From NCBI GenBank assembly GCA_032433595.1, contig JASWJB010000177.1:1-64000 (forward strand): a DNA stretch of 64,000 nt, given 5' to 3'. Source of the DNA: Conoideocrella luteorostrata (taxonomy: Eukaryota > Ascomycota > Sordariomycetes > Hypocreales > Clavicipitaceae). The notes beneath the pieces are model-generated. The model had not been told where the DNA came from. It saw nothing but the letters and a program-made list of their open reading frames with translations, and did not search any database. Below, piece by piece: positions 47,063 to 58,156 of this stretch; the first letter of the stretch is position 1, and each line of letters begins with the position of its first letter. Made by a program: the position numbers and the translations under genes.

Positions 47063-50000
47063 AAAAACGCAAAAACTTTTTGCCCTCCCCCCCCGACTGT
47101 GGGCGATCCCACGCGGACTGAGCTTCCCACCCTACTCACTCGGAGGCGGAGAAACACTACGTATGGACCCAACAGATTAATCTTCCTCAGAGTTCCAAAT
47201 CGAGAGAGAGTTGTTCGTACGTCATCTGCATGTCAACTTCATCGCTTTGCATGTGGTCTGCTGTTATTGGTTCAAGTTCAGCTTTGCGGGTGGCATCAAT
47301 AAAGTCCTCGAGGATAGGTATATCGAAGTTTTTCGGAGCTCAGTGAAACTTCTGAAATCGGTTTGTTTGGGGCCGATGGGGTTATTATCCGTAGACGACC
47401 AATTGTATTTTGTTAAACATCCGCGTAAACGTTTATTCACGTTGAGCTCTCCGAGGACCAAGAGCGAGCCAGCTCCGGGTCTGGCTTCGCAGAGCACCTG
47501 GGCAAAGTCAATTGGCAATGATAATTCTCGACCTGCCCTCCTTGAATAATTCAGTGTGAAATTTGATGTTGTCGAGCCGATGAGGACCTTGAAATTTGGC
47601 TCAAACCGATAGCTATGTCAGAATGGTTCGTTGAGTTGGAAATATCATCCCACAATCGCAAGACGCTTGAAGCTACTCCGTAGTTTGTTTTCAATTGCTA
47701 GTCGACAATTACCAGGATGGTTATGGTAAGAAGGAAATGAGTTTGAATTGCTCACTAGTTATGACCAGGAATTTTTAATTCGCTGCGCCGGCTCCCTTGG
47801 CCTTGATGACCATTTCTTCAATTATCTTTGGCTGCCAGAGAAGTCCGGACCCCATTTATTCAGCGCACAGGATGTCAAGGTGATGCTGGGCGTCATTTTG
47901 CCGATGCTTGGTGGCGTGAAAGTATTAGACCTAGGCCAACCAATACCTCTCAGACTCCACCGGGCAAAACGGGCCAATCAACCAGTGAGGCAAGATAGGG
48001 GCGAACAAGGCTGAGATTAGAAGCCGGCTTGGCTTGTTGCGTAGGTTACTTGGCATTTCTCCGTAATTGGGATTAAATGCATTTGGGATTCTGTTCGGAC
48101 GGAAGAGCGAGTCCTGGCGGAGGAGAACCACAGCAAGAGCGGCAAGAGCACTAAACCCAGGTTGTCCGGCAAGCGTGCTCGAACCAGTGGCGTAGCTTGT
48201 CGACCAGAGGGCTAAACCCCACACCAGAACATCGGACACATGCTCGGTCCAGCTCGGTGCGGTGTCGATGTGTCTTGATTCGGCTTAGTGGTCCCTTTGT
48301 CACGCTTGTCCACGCCTCTGGCGCAATCATCCACGCACCAGTCCACGCAATACATGCTCCATACGGAATACGGAGTACACACTCCGTACTTGGAATATAC
48401 CGAATAATAACGACCACAACCAGCCAGAACCCGCGGACCTGACCAGAGGCCTTTTTTGCGCGGGCAGGCAGGTCATTGTGTGACAACCTAGGATAGTCAC
48501 GTTCAAGCGGTGATGAGTCACATCAGTCGAGCCCTCAATAACGTGCATGCGGGCTGACACGCAAAGTCCTTGCGCGACGTTGTAGTCCGTGCAAGACTGC
48601 ACGTCGTACATACATCACATCTTCCTTCTGTGTTGCCCATATCATGCAAAGCCACGTCATGTTCCGAGCAGTAGAGAGCGAACCATGTTCACTACGCAGA
48701 GACTGCAATCTGCGGACAGACGGAGCATTGGATGGCAGAAATAACTAGTCGACTCCTACTAACTACTTTCTCCACATCGTTTGGTAAAGGATCTTTCCCT
48801 GCTTACTACTAAGTTGGCTGTGAGGAGCTTGCCAAAGATTCACGGCACTAAGAATGGCCCCGAAGCTAAAGCACGCGATGGTTATATAATAATAGTGACT
48901 TATGAGGTTTTGGAACAAACGATTCAACTGGCCAGAGTAGGTTCATGTATTTTTTTTTTTTGTTATTGGGACGGCAAGTTTCGTCTCCGACATTTGGCCA
49001 ATTACAACTGGGAAGATCACTATTCCTGCCCATGGCCATTGTTATACTTCGCCTGTTACGTTCTCATAACAACACAATCAACAAGATGCGAAATGGGTGT
49101 ACGCTGCTCTTTCTTGTAGGAAAGGTCATGCTTCTTCCTGCTCAAATGATGGAAAGCACTAATGCACACATAAGTTTTATGGAAGGAGCTTTAATGCCGA
49201 GTAGGCCGTAGACTTTGCTGCAAAGAAATTTGGATTATCACTCTCTCTTTCCAACAAGATAATAAAAAAGGCAGACAACAAAACCACAACTTCTTGTGGT
49301 ATCAGGCCATTGCCTAGGATCTTACTGCATATGGACGGAGACCAAGACCGGGCAAATTTAGGTGATCTTGCTCAATGACGACCAGTGACCTAAGTAGTGA
49401 CTGCATGTCAAGGCTCACCTTGATTTTACTTTTCGACGCGTGTATCACTGAAAACAAAGGATGCAATTCTTAAAGTTAAGATCTGATAAAGCTACTTCAT
49501 GCGCCGGGGGTCCACGTCCTTTTCAGTCAGCAGTGCGTTCTTCAGTAGCCATGAAACTCTCCGTAGGTGGCTGGGCTGCATTTCACTGAGCCTAAGCCCA
49601 AGAGTTAGCAAATAGAGCGGACAAGTTAAAGTATTAGACCTGCTCCTCTGAGAAAGAAATGTTACCGCGATTTTACTGCCGGATGGACGGCACGAACCTG
49701 ATTCACAACTGCCCATCACCCCTCAGATTGTCCGAGAAGCAACATCGATCGACGAATCTTCCAAGTCATCAATGGTCTAGCAGATCACAGATGACTTGCA
49801 ACGACAACCTGCACAAATCGCATGACGTATTGAGCAATTGAAGGATATGGTTGCGCAATCTACGCTCTTTGGGCCTGAAAACATGCGAGGACGGGCGGAT
49901 GACTTGGAATCTTCCGTGACCGATCGTCTCAACCGTATATAAACCATCCTGCAGCAACCTAGGTCTGTTGATACTCATGTTCTTTTGTTTATTATGAGTT

Positions 50001-50744
50001 GTTTGGGTTGGTAATAATCCGGGGGTCATGTCATGTATTAATTCTTCCTACTTGGATCGAACTGTGAAGCTTGGAGAGGTGTTACATGTTAGAGCTGTCA
50101 TCAATAAGGTGATAGACTGAAAGCCAACACAGGAGTGGAAGACAGGTCCGGACGGAGGTTGATGGGACGCAGCAGCAATAAAACCAAAACTCTTCAATGG
50201 AATGCTGACTGAACTTGATTGAGCGCTGGAAAGAGGGCAGGTAAAGTAATGTACGCTACTAGTTAGGAACAACGCAACTTATGGCAATCGAAGTGCACCT
50301 GACGAAGACACATGCCGCCATCACATGCCGCCATCACCTGAAGTCGTTTTTCTACGTGCTTCTGAGGACTTGTGCGCTCTAAGGGCTGTGTTATGCGACT
50401 AGGAAGTTGGACGCTTCGAGGACAATGTTAAAGATAACTTATCAGAGTAGATTAATCCGTCTTAACTATGACAGGCTGTGAAATAGCTTTTCCCACAATA
50501 CTTTTCTAGGTATTTTGCAACATTTTCTATTTTATGATCTTAGTATTGGTAACACTGCTCGGGTAAAGCAATATGAGCTTGAAAAAGACACTTCAAGTTC
50601 CGATCTGCACGACCGCCACCAGTACTGCCGCGACCCAACACGCTGACATACTGCCATGGCATTTCAAGACTCAAGAGGGAATCACACTACTGTAAGGGCA
50701 GAACAGCAGAAAGGACTTGCACCGACGTGGCGGCTCAGTGGTTA
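47063..50744. other. Gene-poor stretch with decayed, unrecognised coding fragments
   Basis: Two plus-strand frames look like relics of one lost gene. One is 47211-47549 (with MGLLSVDDQLYFVKHPRKRLFTL). The other is 47748-48014 (with DQEFLIRCAGSLGLDDHFFNYLWLP in part, then VMLGVILPMLGGVKVLDLG). Stops and frame changes separate them, and I cannot assign a family. Further short frames between 48.8 and 50.3 kb (for example 49659-49841) are also unassigned. The 9-mer occurs at 47674-47682 and 48369-48377, with an ACTCCGTA at 48381-48388. Confidence 0.4.
49481..49489 (+). promoter_or_regulatory. Isolated ATCTGATAA (SreA-type GATA) match
   Basis: A perfect match to ATCWGATAA outside the siderophore locus. 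No intact gene starts nearby; the closest gene, the P450, ends 1.3 kb to the right. It may be a chance match, as about one per 64 kb is expected. Confidence 0.25.
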
Positions 50745-52448
50745 TCATTCAACAGCCTTGACCCAACAGGGCATGCAGAATTCCTTGACTCCGTCAACGC
50801 GTGGTCTGTCGACAATCTGGACCTCTCCACGTACATGATTCATCTGATGGTGTTCGACGAACTCGAACCTGGATACCAAGATTGCCATGCACGCCTTGAG
50901 TTCTGCAACAGCCATCCTATATCCGATGCAATTTCTGGGGCCAATCGAAAATGTCATCAAGCTACTCCAGCCAGAGTGCTTCTGCCCCGAAATGGTCGCG
51001 TCCAACCCCCCAGCGTAATATTCGTGCTGCGGATCTTGTATCCAGCGCTCAGGATTGAATGTGTTTGCATCCATACCCCAAAGTCTAGGGTCCACGTTCA
51101 TCCATTTCTGTGGGATTACAACATCGTCGCCTCGGCCAATGCGAATTTCAGTTGTTAGACTACCGTCTCGTAGCTTGATTGGTCTACTAAGCGGAATGAC
51201 GTCGTCCTGAATACATGTTCTGGGGATTGAATGCGCCGGACTATGCAGTCGCAGAGTTTCTCGACACACAGCATCCAAGTACGGGAGGCTTTCCAGGGCT
51301 TTCGAGTCTGTCTTCCAGCTCTCAGATCCTTTGGGCGGAGTCAGCAATTCTTGTCGAAGACGTTCTTGCTTTAATGGCGTTTGAGCCAGGGCCATCACTG
51401 CGTAGGACATGGCAGACGCATTGTTATCATAGCCCCCTGAGAGCAAAGTGGGTATCATTGACACAATCTCTTCATCGTCTAATCGATGTTTCGGGTCCTC
51501 GGAAAGATTGGACTGCACGAGCAGGCCAAGTATGTCTTTTCTTCTGGAGCCCTTCTGGCCCTGCACTTGGTCCTTGGCATTTTTGACCAGTCGCATACTG
51601 ATAGTCTCAATGTTATGTCTGAGCCGATTAAGTTGGATCTGCTCCTTGCTCAACCAATTGCCAATGCTCTGCACAAACGGGAAGTGGGACCGTAGGGCTG
51701 CGTATAATGATCCTGTAGCAGCATGTTGTGTAACGTCGACAAAGGCAGCCTCCAGCTCCGAGCGATGGCCCTCCAGCGACTTGAACTTGTACTGGAAACC
51801 AGCCTCCCCAATGATATCCATGGAGAGTTTCTCAAAGTCACTGTAGACATTGCGCTCAACGACCCGTTTGCCATCCCCGCCGGGAGAGAGCTTCGATTCC
51901 ACAGACTGATTCCGTAGATTTTCGGCCCATCGCTCCGCAAGCTGCTCAGCCGTGTCGATAAACACCGGCACCATTCCCTCGACAGCATTGCTGCTGAAAC
52001 CGGGCCCGACAGCTCGCCTCTGTCTTCTGTGTTGATGGCCGTCCACAGCTACCAGACCGTCTCCGAAAACGAGTCTAGTAGTGCGCATCTGCGCCTGGGC
52101 TCTAGCATACGTCTGCGCGTTATTCAACACATGATGAATGCCGTCCAAGTCGCCGAGGACCAAGGTTGGTCTGCGATTTGTAAACAAGGAGGCCCAAACA
52201 CCTTCGAACCTGGCGCAGTATTCAAGCAGCTTTGGTGACATCTGAAACGACTGGGCTTCATTAGAGTTGAGGAACCCGAAGAACCAGTGCTGGTTTGCCG
52301 GACCTTGAACGTCTTTCAGAGGCGATAGATGCATGGCCAGCCAATAAGTTCTTAGAGCTGCAAGAGCGTACGTAATGACTATAACGGTTACAATGGGCAA
52401 GACAATGCCCAGAGCACCCAGCTCCGTGGAAAGTTGAAACAGCCCCAT
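50745..52448 (-). CDS. Cytochrome P450 monooxygenase
   Basis: A single exon of 567 residues. An N-terminal membrane anchor (about 10-35, VLPIVTVIVITYALAAL) should hold it in the endoplasmic reticulum. Landmarks in order are the C-helix region HQHRRQRRAVGPGFS (138-152), I-helix GGYDNNAS (338-345), K-helix ETLR (397-400), PERW (466-469) and the haem loop FSIGPRNCIG (500-509) with Cys507 as iron ligand. The enzyme should insert oxygen into an organic substrate using NADPH through P450 reductase; the substrate is unknown. The I-helix departs from the usual A/G-G-x-D/E-T-T: Asp341 is present, but the oxygen-activating Thr is replaced by Asn. It is divergent from the MFS gene with 1,043 bp between start codons, so the two may be co-regulated. 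Being intronless is unusual but not rare among fungal P450 genes. Confidence 0.93.
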   Translation of the reverse strand: MGLFQLSTELGALGIVLPIVTVIVITYALAALRTYWLAMHLSPLKDVQGPANQHWFFGFLNSNEAQSFQMSPKLLEYCARFEGVWASLFTNRRPTLVLGDLDGIHHVLNNAQTYARAQAQMRTTRLVFGDGLVAVDGHQHRRQRRAVGPGFSSNAVEGMVPVFIDTAEQLAERWAENLRNQSVESKLSPGGDGKRVVERNVYSDFEKLSMDIIGEAGFQYKFKSLEGHRSELEAAFVDVTQHAATGSLYAALRSHFPFVQSIGNWLSKEQIQLNRLRHNIETISMRLVKNAKDQVQGQKGSRRKDILGLLVQSNLSEDPKHRLDDEEIVSMIPTLLSGGYDNNASAMSYAVMALAQTPLKQERLRQELLTPPKGSESWKTDSKALESLPYLDAVCRETLRLHSPAHSIPRTCIQDDVIPLSRPIKLRDGSLTTEIRIGRGDDVVIPQKWMNVDPRLWGMDANTFNPERWIQDPQHEYYAGGLDATISGQKHSGWSSLMTFSIGPRNCIGYRMAVAELKACMAILVSRFEFVEHHQMNHVRGEVQIVDRPRVDGVKEFCMPCWVKAVE

Positions 52449-53491
52449 CCTGCTACGCAGCTGCGTAGGTTGTAGCCTACGATGAGTATAGGTTGTATAT
52501 AAAAACGAAGCAATATATGATTAACAATAAGACGGCTAGTTGGCCAACGGATGCGTCTCCCGTTGCGTTGGTTGATGCAACACGAGGAACTACACGGAAG
52601 ACACGCCTCCTACTGCAGTTTAAATAAAGTTTATCGACTATTCCTGAATCATTTTCTGATGGTCGACAAGCACATGCTTTCTCAGTTCGTAGCTGTTCAT
52701 TACGTTACAAAAACTGTCAAGGCGGCTCACCAGCGTCACAGCCGGCCTTGGGATGCAACCTTTCGGGCACTTCCGACGCAAAATCAGGCAATTGTAAGGT
52801 TAGGAATAAACACTAATGCTAGGCAACCTCTTTGTACCGATCAGATTCGCTGGATTTAAGCAGCTAACAAGTGACGATCATCCGCAAGTTCCGTACAGAG
52901 TTAGGAGTATCCAAGCAACAGAATGTAAGCCAGTCAGCAAGAACCCAGCACGACAAGCTGACCCGACATTAAGCGGCTACGCAGTTGATATCATGTGCCC
53001 CGGTTGTGAGACAGGCAACACAGGTGAGAAAAGCTTCCGGAGTGTGACAGCTTTAAAAAGTAGGTGAAATCAAAGACTTCGATGAACTCTTCTTGTCATG
53101 GGGGCGGCATAACACCCTTGTCAGCGCCAAGTTGACGGACCAGATTTAACGGCACGAATCAGGCTTGCTGCAGTACCGAAACCAACCGATATACCCCCGG
53201 CTGACAAAAATTTATACATTTTACTACTCCGTACTAGTTAATACGATAGCTATCCAAACTTCGGAAGCGGTATGACCCCGGCCCTTGCTACGGTGAAAAT
53301 TTCCACAATATACAATACCCGCCGATGACCATTTCGTGGGCTGCTGTTGGTTCTCCTCGCGAGCGGCCAGCGTGCTTGGTTGCATTTATTGCGTTTGTTC
53401 GGGCGGGGTTGTCCTAATAATCCAAGATTCGCATTTGCCGGATGTCAAGTCTGTAGCAACTTGAGCAAGCTTGAAGTCTCACATCCAAGCA
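52449..53491. promoter_or_regulatory. Divergent promoter region of the P450 and MFS genes
   Basis: 1,043 bp between the P450 start codon and the MFS start codon. On the P450 side a TATATA-like box lies at about 52495-52501, some 50 bp upstream of its ATG. A TACTCCGTA copy is at 53225-53233. No ATCWGATAA match was seen here. No additional gene is supported. Confidence 0.5.
52453..52480. repeat. Perfect palindrome next to the P450 start codon
   Basis: CTACGCAG directly followed by its reverse complement CTGCGTAG (52453-52468), 4 bp upstream of the P450 ATG. The last five bases of it pair again with CCTAC at 52476-52480 across a short spacer (GTAGG...CCTAC). Could be a protein-binding site or a leader hairpin. 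Confidence 0.8.
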
Positions 53492-55348
53492 ATGGTGTCT
53501 CTTCCGTCATTGCCTACTCACGGGGAGTTGGAGCAACAACCTACGAGTCAGGCCCACGAGTCGGTCGACCATCAGAGTCAAACCGCCCCTGAGCCAGCAG
53601 CCACTCCAGCAGAGTCCAAATCTCTGTCCCGTTCTAAAAGCATTGCACTTGTCGCGGCCGTCAGTGGGGCAAGTTTTCTCAACGTCAGCAATTTCTAAGC
53701 CGTCTCTTCATTTGATATAGAATAGGCTATAGTGAGTGCTGACTTTACAGACAGACGTTCTCCAGCCAAGCTTCTGTGATCATTCTTCCAACCATTTCAA
53801 AAGAATTTAACATTCCTCCAAGCCGTCAGCAACTTGTAGTGTCCGTCTACGGGCTTGCATTTGGCTGTTTCCTTCTGTTATGGGGAAGAATCGCCGATAT
53901 CTTTAGCAAACGTACCGTCTTCGTCATCGGTAGTGTTTGGGTTACATTGACTACTGCAGTCACCCCCTTTGTACCAAATGAAGCTGCATTTCACATATTT
54001 AGAGCTCTGCAAGGAATAGTAAGCACCGCCACTCCATGAACTATATGACTTAATGGCGGATCTGCTGACTGTGTATTCGTCTATAGGGTGCTGCTGCAAA
54101 CGTCCCAACTGCCATTGGAGTTCTCGGCACTACTTTTTCAAAGGGGAAAGCCCGAACCTATGCTTTCGGTTTCTATTGTAAGTAATTCAAGATGCAGATG
54201 CCTGGAAGCCGAAAGCCCTTCATAGGCACGGGGCTAATCTAGACAATATATGAAATGAAGCGGCTTCAACGCCCCTCGGCAGCGTGTTTGGCAACTTGCT
54301 CTCAGGCTTCATCGCCTCATTCACCAGCTGGAAGTGGGTTTTTGGCGTGATTGCAATTCTGGCGGCATGCATTACGATCGCAGGACACATTACAATCCCT
54401 GCCCCTAAAGCCGTAGAAACGGTCGAGAAGATCAGGTTCCAAGATCAGCTCGACTGGCTGGGTGCGTTCTTGGTCACAGCCGGCCTGGCATGTCTCTTAT
54501 TTGCCCTTAGCACAGGCAACGACGTGGGATGGTCGACGCCATGGATCCCAGTGCTCATTGCCTTATCCGTTGGGCTCGTCACGGCCTTTGTGTTCTGGGA
54601 GCGATACCTGGAGCCAAGATACACCAACAAGCCCCTGATCAAGATCTCCATCTTTAAAACCCGCAAGTTCAGCGTATCCATGGCCGTAATGGCCACGCTA
54701 TTTGCGTCATTTAACGGCTACCTGGTGTACGCGACCATATTTTATCAAGACTACCAAGCCTTGTCAGCGTTACAGACGACTCTTCGCTTTATTCCAACTG
54801 GCGTCACTGGCGTGGTCATGGCGATCGCCATATCGCCGCTTCTTGTGCGCATCCCCACATTCATTGTTCTCCTCGTAGGTGCAGTCTGCACTTCTTTATC
54901 ATCGCTGTTATTTGCGGTGCCTATCCCCGTTGGGACGTCTTACTTTTCATATGGCTTGGTGGCTATGGTGTTGGCAACCTTTGGCGCCGACACCGTCACC
55001 CCAAGCCTATATCTGATTGTCTCCCACTCTCTATCAGATGACTATCAGGCCATTGGGGGTGCTCTTTTGAATGTCGCTATGCAGCTCGGCCGAGTGATTG
55101 GTCTGGCACTCGCCACGGCGACACAGACTGCTGTGATGGCGCAAGCCAGAGGACTACCCATTGAACATGCTGGACACATCAAGCCCGGAGACCACGCGTC
55201 CCTGCTAAGCATTCGAGCCGCAAGCTGGCTGAACTTTGCTTTTGGCGCGTCGTCGTTTTTTATCGTTCTTGCCTTCTTTACCGGGTCTGGCATCATTGGC
55301 CAGGAGGACACGAGAACCATTGAACCTTCGCAGTCTGAAAGAAACTAA
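53492..55348 (+). CDS. MFS transporter, drug/metabolite efflux type
   Basis: Four exons, 53492-53683, 53755-54018, 54087-54177 and 54261-55348, give 544 residues. After a 50-residue hydrophilic N-terminus, the joined exons read GASFLN|TFSSQASVIILPTI, typical of DHA-type multidrug/H+ antiporters. The loop 2-3 motif GRIADIFSKR (about 108-117) is the MFS motif A. Many hydrophobic segments follow, including PLGSVFGNLLSGFIASF after the third intron. The family exports small molecules across the plasma membrane in exchange for protons. Substrate is unknown; the neighbouring P450 and siderophore genes make a secondary metabolite or siderophore-related product possible. It does not look like the SIT/ARN siderophore-import family. 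The first donor (GTCAGC) is weak and the last acceptor follows AAG, but only this model keeps the conserved frame. Confidence 0.88.
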
Positions 55349-56183
55349 GCCCCTCCACCAAATAAATATTGTTGTGCAAAACAATCATCAAATCTTCATT
55401 GGGGTTTATCTCGACTGGGGGGCCATTCGCTGGAAGATGACACTTGCTGGCAAGATATAACGATGAACACAGCTCGTTTGGAAAAGCTTGTGTTGGTGGC
55501 AAGATTCTCAAAAGAAGCTAGATGATGCATCTAAGATATAAGTTATCGGAAGTGACGGCCGGCTGAGCTGCACAGAAGGAAGCTGCGGCAATTCCCACAA
55601 ATCTAAGCATTTGCTGCACCTCATTTTCATTCGACGCCCGGACGCGACTGCAGTAGTGGCTATCTGTGAAAAGTTCTACGTTGCATACATGAAACGCGAG
55701 ACCTTGATGCGCAGTCCGAACACCTTGAAAGCCATATCGCCGCAGAAGCTGCTGGTTGAGATCATAACGGCCCATGACCCTGATTGGCAGCTGGAGCCTT
55801 CCTATTTAACATGGGCAGTGCGATTCTGACCATAAAGAACACTTTCCACTATAACATGGATGCACATCAGCCATTAATTTCAAGTATTGTTCGTAATAAA
55901 TAACTATCGAAGCGGTATGAACATGCCACGCTCTAAATTTTACCATGCATTCCCCTGTTTTCATCTTTGAAGGCAGTCGTTCTCTTTCATCGTGACTCAC
56001 ATTCGCTGGTTCTATCACAACACCAGAATATATACGCAATCTGAAAAAAAAAAAAAAAAGAATACCGTTACGACAGGTCTTCCAAGCAAAATATATCGCA
56101 CAATGTCGTCTTAAAGCCACATCGTAGCGGAATAAAGGACGCACTTTTCTCTCTCTTTCTTCAGCTCTCGATTGCGCCGTGGT
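55349..56183. other. Intergenic between convergent MFS and sidA genes
   Basis: 835 bp of 3' flanking DNA with a 17-bp A-run at about 56043-56059. No gene is seen. Confidence 0.6.
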
Positions 56184-58156
56184 TTACTGGTTTCCAAAAA
56201 TGTTGTCCACAATCTCGCCCGATCGGGTGCCCAGTACAGACAGAAGCGTATCGCTCAGCTATGTAAGTCATTAGCGACAATATCTTTATGGACGCTTGAA
56301 TATATGCGGTACTTACTCCGTGTGTACCTTCACAGCAGCCTTGCAGCCACACGCCGGCATCATCAGCCACTGTTCCTGGCGCGAACTTGACCTTGTAGTC
56401 ACGGCCGACCGCAATTTTACGTTGACCTTGCTCAGTGTCCACGTTCCATCCGGAGATGCCCTTGCCGAACTCAAGGCCGCTAGCTGTGGTCTTGGGAAGC
56501 AAGTTCCAGGCATCCTTCAACATGCCGACGTGCGCATTACGCTGATATCCCGTGGCAGCGATGACAAGATCGGCCTCGATGATTTCCTCATCCTTGGCAT
56601 CTACAAAGCCATCAAGGGCACTGTCTTGAACGCTTTGAATCTTAAGCTCCATGGCTTCACCGCGGGACTCGATGCTAGTGATTTGCTTGCCACCCATGAT
56701 TCGGTGAGGCCAGCTCTTTTCATCGACGCCGAGTTCTCGTCGTTGATCGTACATGCGCTCATACAGTGCTTCGATTAGTTCCAGCCGGACGACACCGTAG
56801 TTGGTCGAGCGGGCCTCGGTCAGGAGGTCGTTGCGGTACTTGGCGGACTTGGGGAACATGCAGTCAATATACTCAGGGTTGAAGACGGAGTTGACACTTT
56901 TTTTTGTTAGCCATAATGTGGGTATAACCGGCTACAGGGCTCTTGTTACGCAGCACTTACAAAGGCGAGTCATCACTTGGACGCAAGAACTCCTGTCTCA
57001 TGACCAGATACGTCTCTGAGTTGGGGAACCGGCTTGCTACATTGTTGAAAATCTCCGCTGCACTTTGACCGGCACCAACGACGACAACACGGCAAGGCGC
57101 GGAAGTCTTGGGAATGATTTTATGGATCACATTGGCATACTGGGAAGAGTGGATAACTCTGGGGTGCTTGAGGGGGAAGCTCTTGGGCAGCGAAGGCTGC
57201 CCACCAGTGGCCATGAGTACATGACGTCCTCGGTATGAATGTATCTGTCCGGTGGTAATATCCTCGGATTGAACAGTGAATGAGCGGACAGAGCCCTTGG
57301 TGGCATCATTGGGTGACACAGATACTACTTGCTGGCCAAATTGGACCAGGCGGGTGAAGAAGGACGAGCACCAACGCAGGTAGTCTTCATACTCTACCCG
57401 AGCCGGCAGGAAAGTGCTCAAGTTTGTAAAGTCGACCAAGCGACCCTGGCGGTGGAGATAGTTCAAAAACGTAAACTCTGATCGTGGATCTCTAAGAGTA
57501 GCCAAGTCCTTGACAAAAGAAATCTGCATCTTGGCACCGGGCAGCAACATGCCAGAATGCCAAGCAAACTGGTTCTGCTTCTCAACGAATAGAACCTTGG
57601 GAGGGGAGCCATCCGGCAAGAGCTTCTTGCCTGCCGCAATGGCGTCGTGCAAAGCTACCGCGACAGACAAGCTGGCTGGACCGAAACCGACACAGATTAG
57701 GTCATATTCAGTATCGAGGGGGGCGGGAAGCAGGTACGGTGATGCCTGAGCCGCGGCGTTTTGTGACGTGTGGCCGTTGGTTTGGGATCCGTGGCGTGGA
57801 TCTTGAACCGCATGTCCGTTGGTGTGGTTGTGGTTGTGGTTGATGCTGTAGTGGTGGTGCGGCGCTGCCCCATTGCCATTGGAGCTGGCGCTGGCGGCAT
57901 TTGATGCTCGAAGTGTGCCTGGCGCTGTGCCGCTGGCATCGGCGTCGACGTGGTGCCCGTTGCTGATGCTGGGAGGGGTTGCGGCGCTGGAGAGGGGTTG
58001 CGGGGCAGCGCTGGCCGCCGGAGGCCCCTCTGCCTGTACTGCAGCGTCATCCACACTGTTGCCGTTGTGGCTGGCGAGGATGATGCCATTGCCGCTCAGC
58101 GCGATTTCGGCAGCACCATTGCTGGTAAGGACGACCTCCTCGCTATGCGGGGACAT
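56184..58156 (-). CDS. sidA: L-ornithine N5-monooxygenase (SidA)
   Basis: Three exons, 58156-56961, 56896-56317 and 56258-56184, give 616 residues. The enzyme uses FAD, NADPH and oxygen to convert L-ornithine to N5-hydroxyornithine, the first committed step of hydroxamate siderophore synthesis. Visible motifs are the FAD site [10 protein letters not shown] (about 155-164), [16 protein letters not shown] (209-224), the NADPH site [12 protein letters not shown] (359-370) and the ATGY motif (513-516). The C-terminus [16 protein letters not shown] is conserved and only appears after removal of the third-exon intron. The first intron joins SDDSPF to VNSVFNPE. The N-terminal 148 residues are an Ala/Ser/Asn/His-rich low-complexity extension, longer than in Aspergillus SidA. 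It is divergent from the NRPS, with three SreA-type sites between them, so iron repression is likely. Confidence 0.95.

Noticed and set aside
49481..49489. Fourth ATCTGATAA as evidence for an extended iron regulon
   Set aside because: About one chance match is expected in 64 kb and no intact promoter lies beside it, so it was kept only as a low-confidence site.
53471..53491. Upstream non-ATG start for the MFS transporter
   Set aside because: The frame extends 21 bp upstream without an ATG; the ATG at 53492 gives a normal hydrophilic N-terminus.
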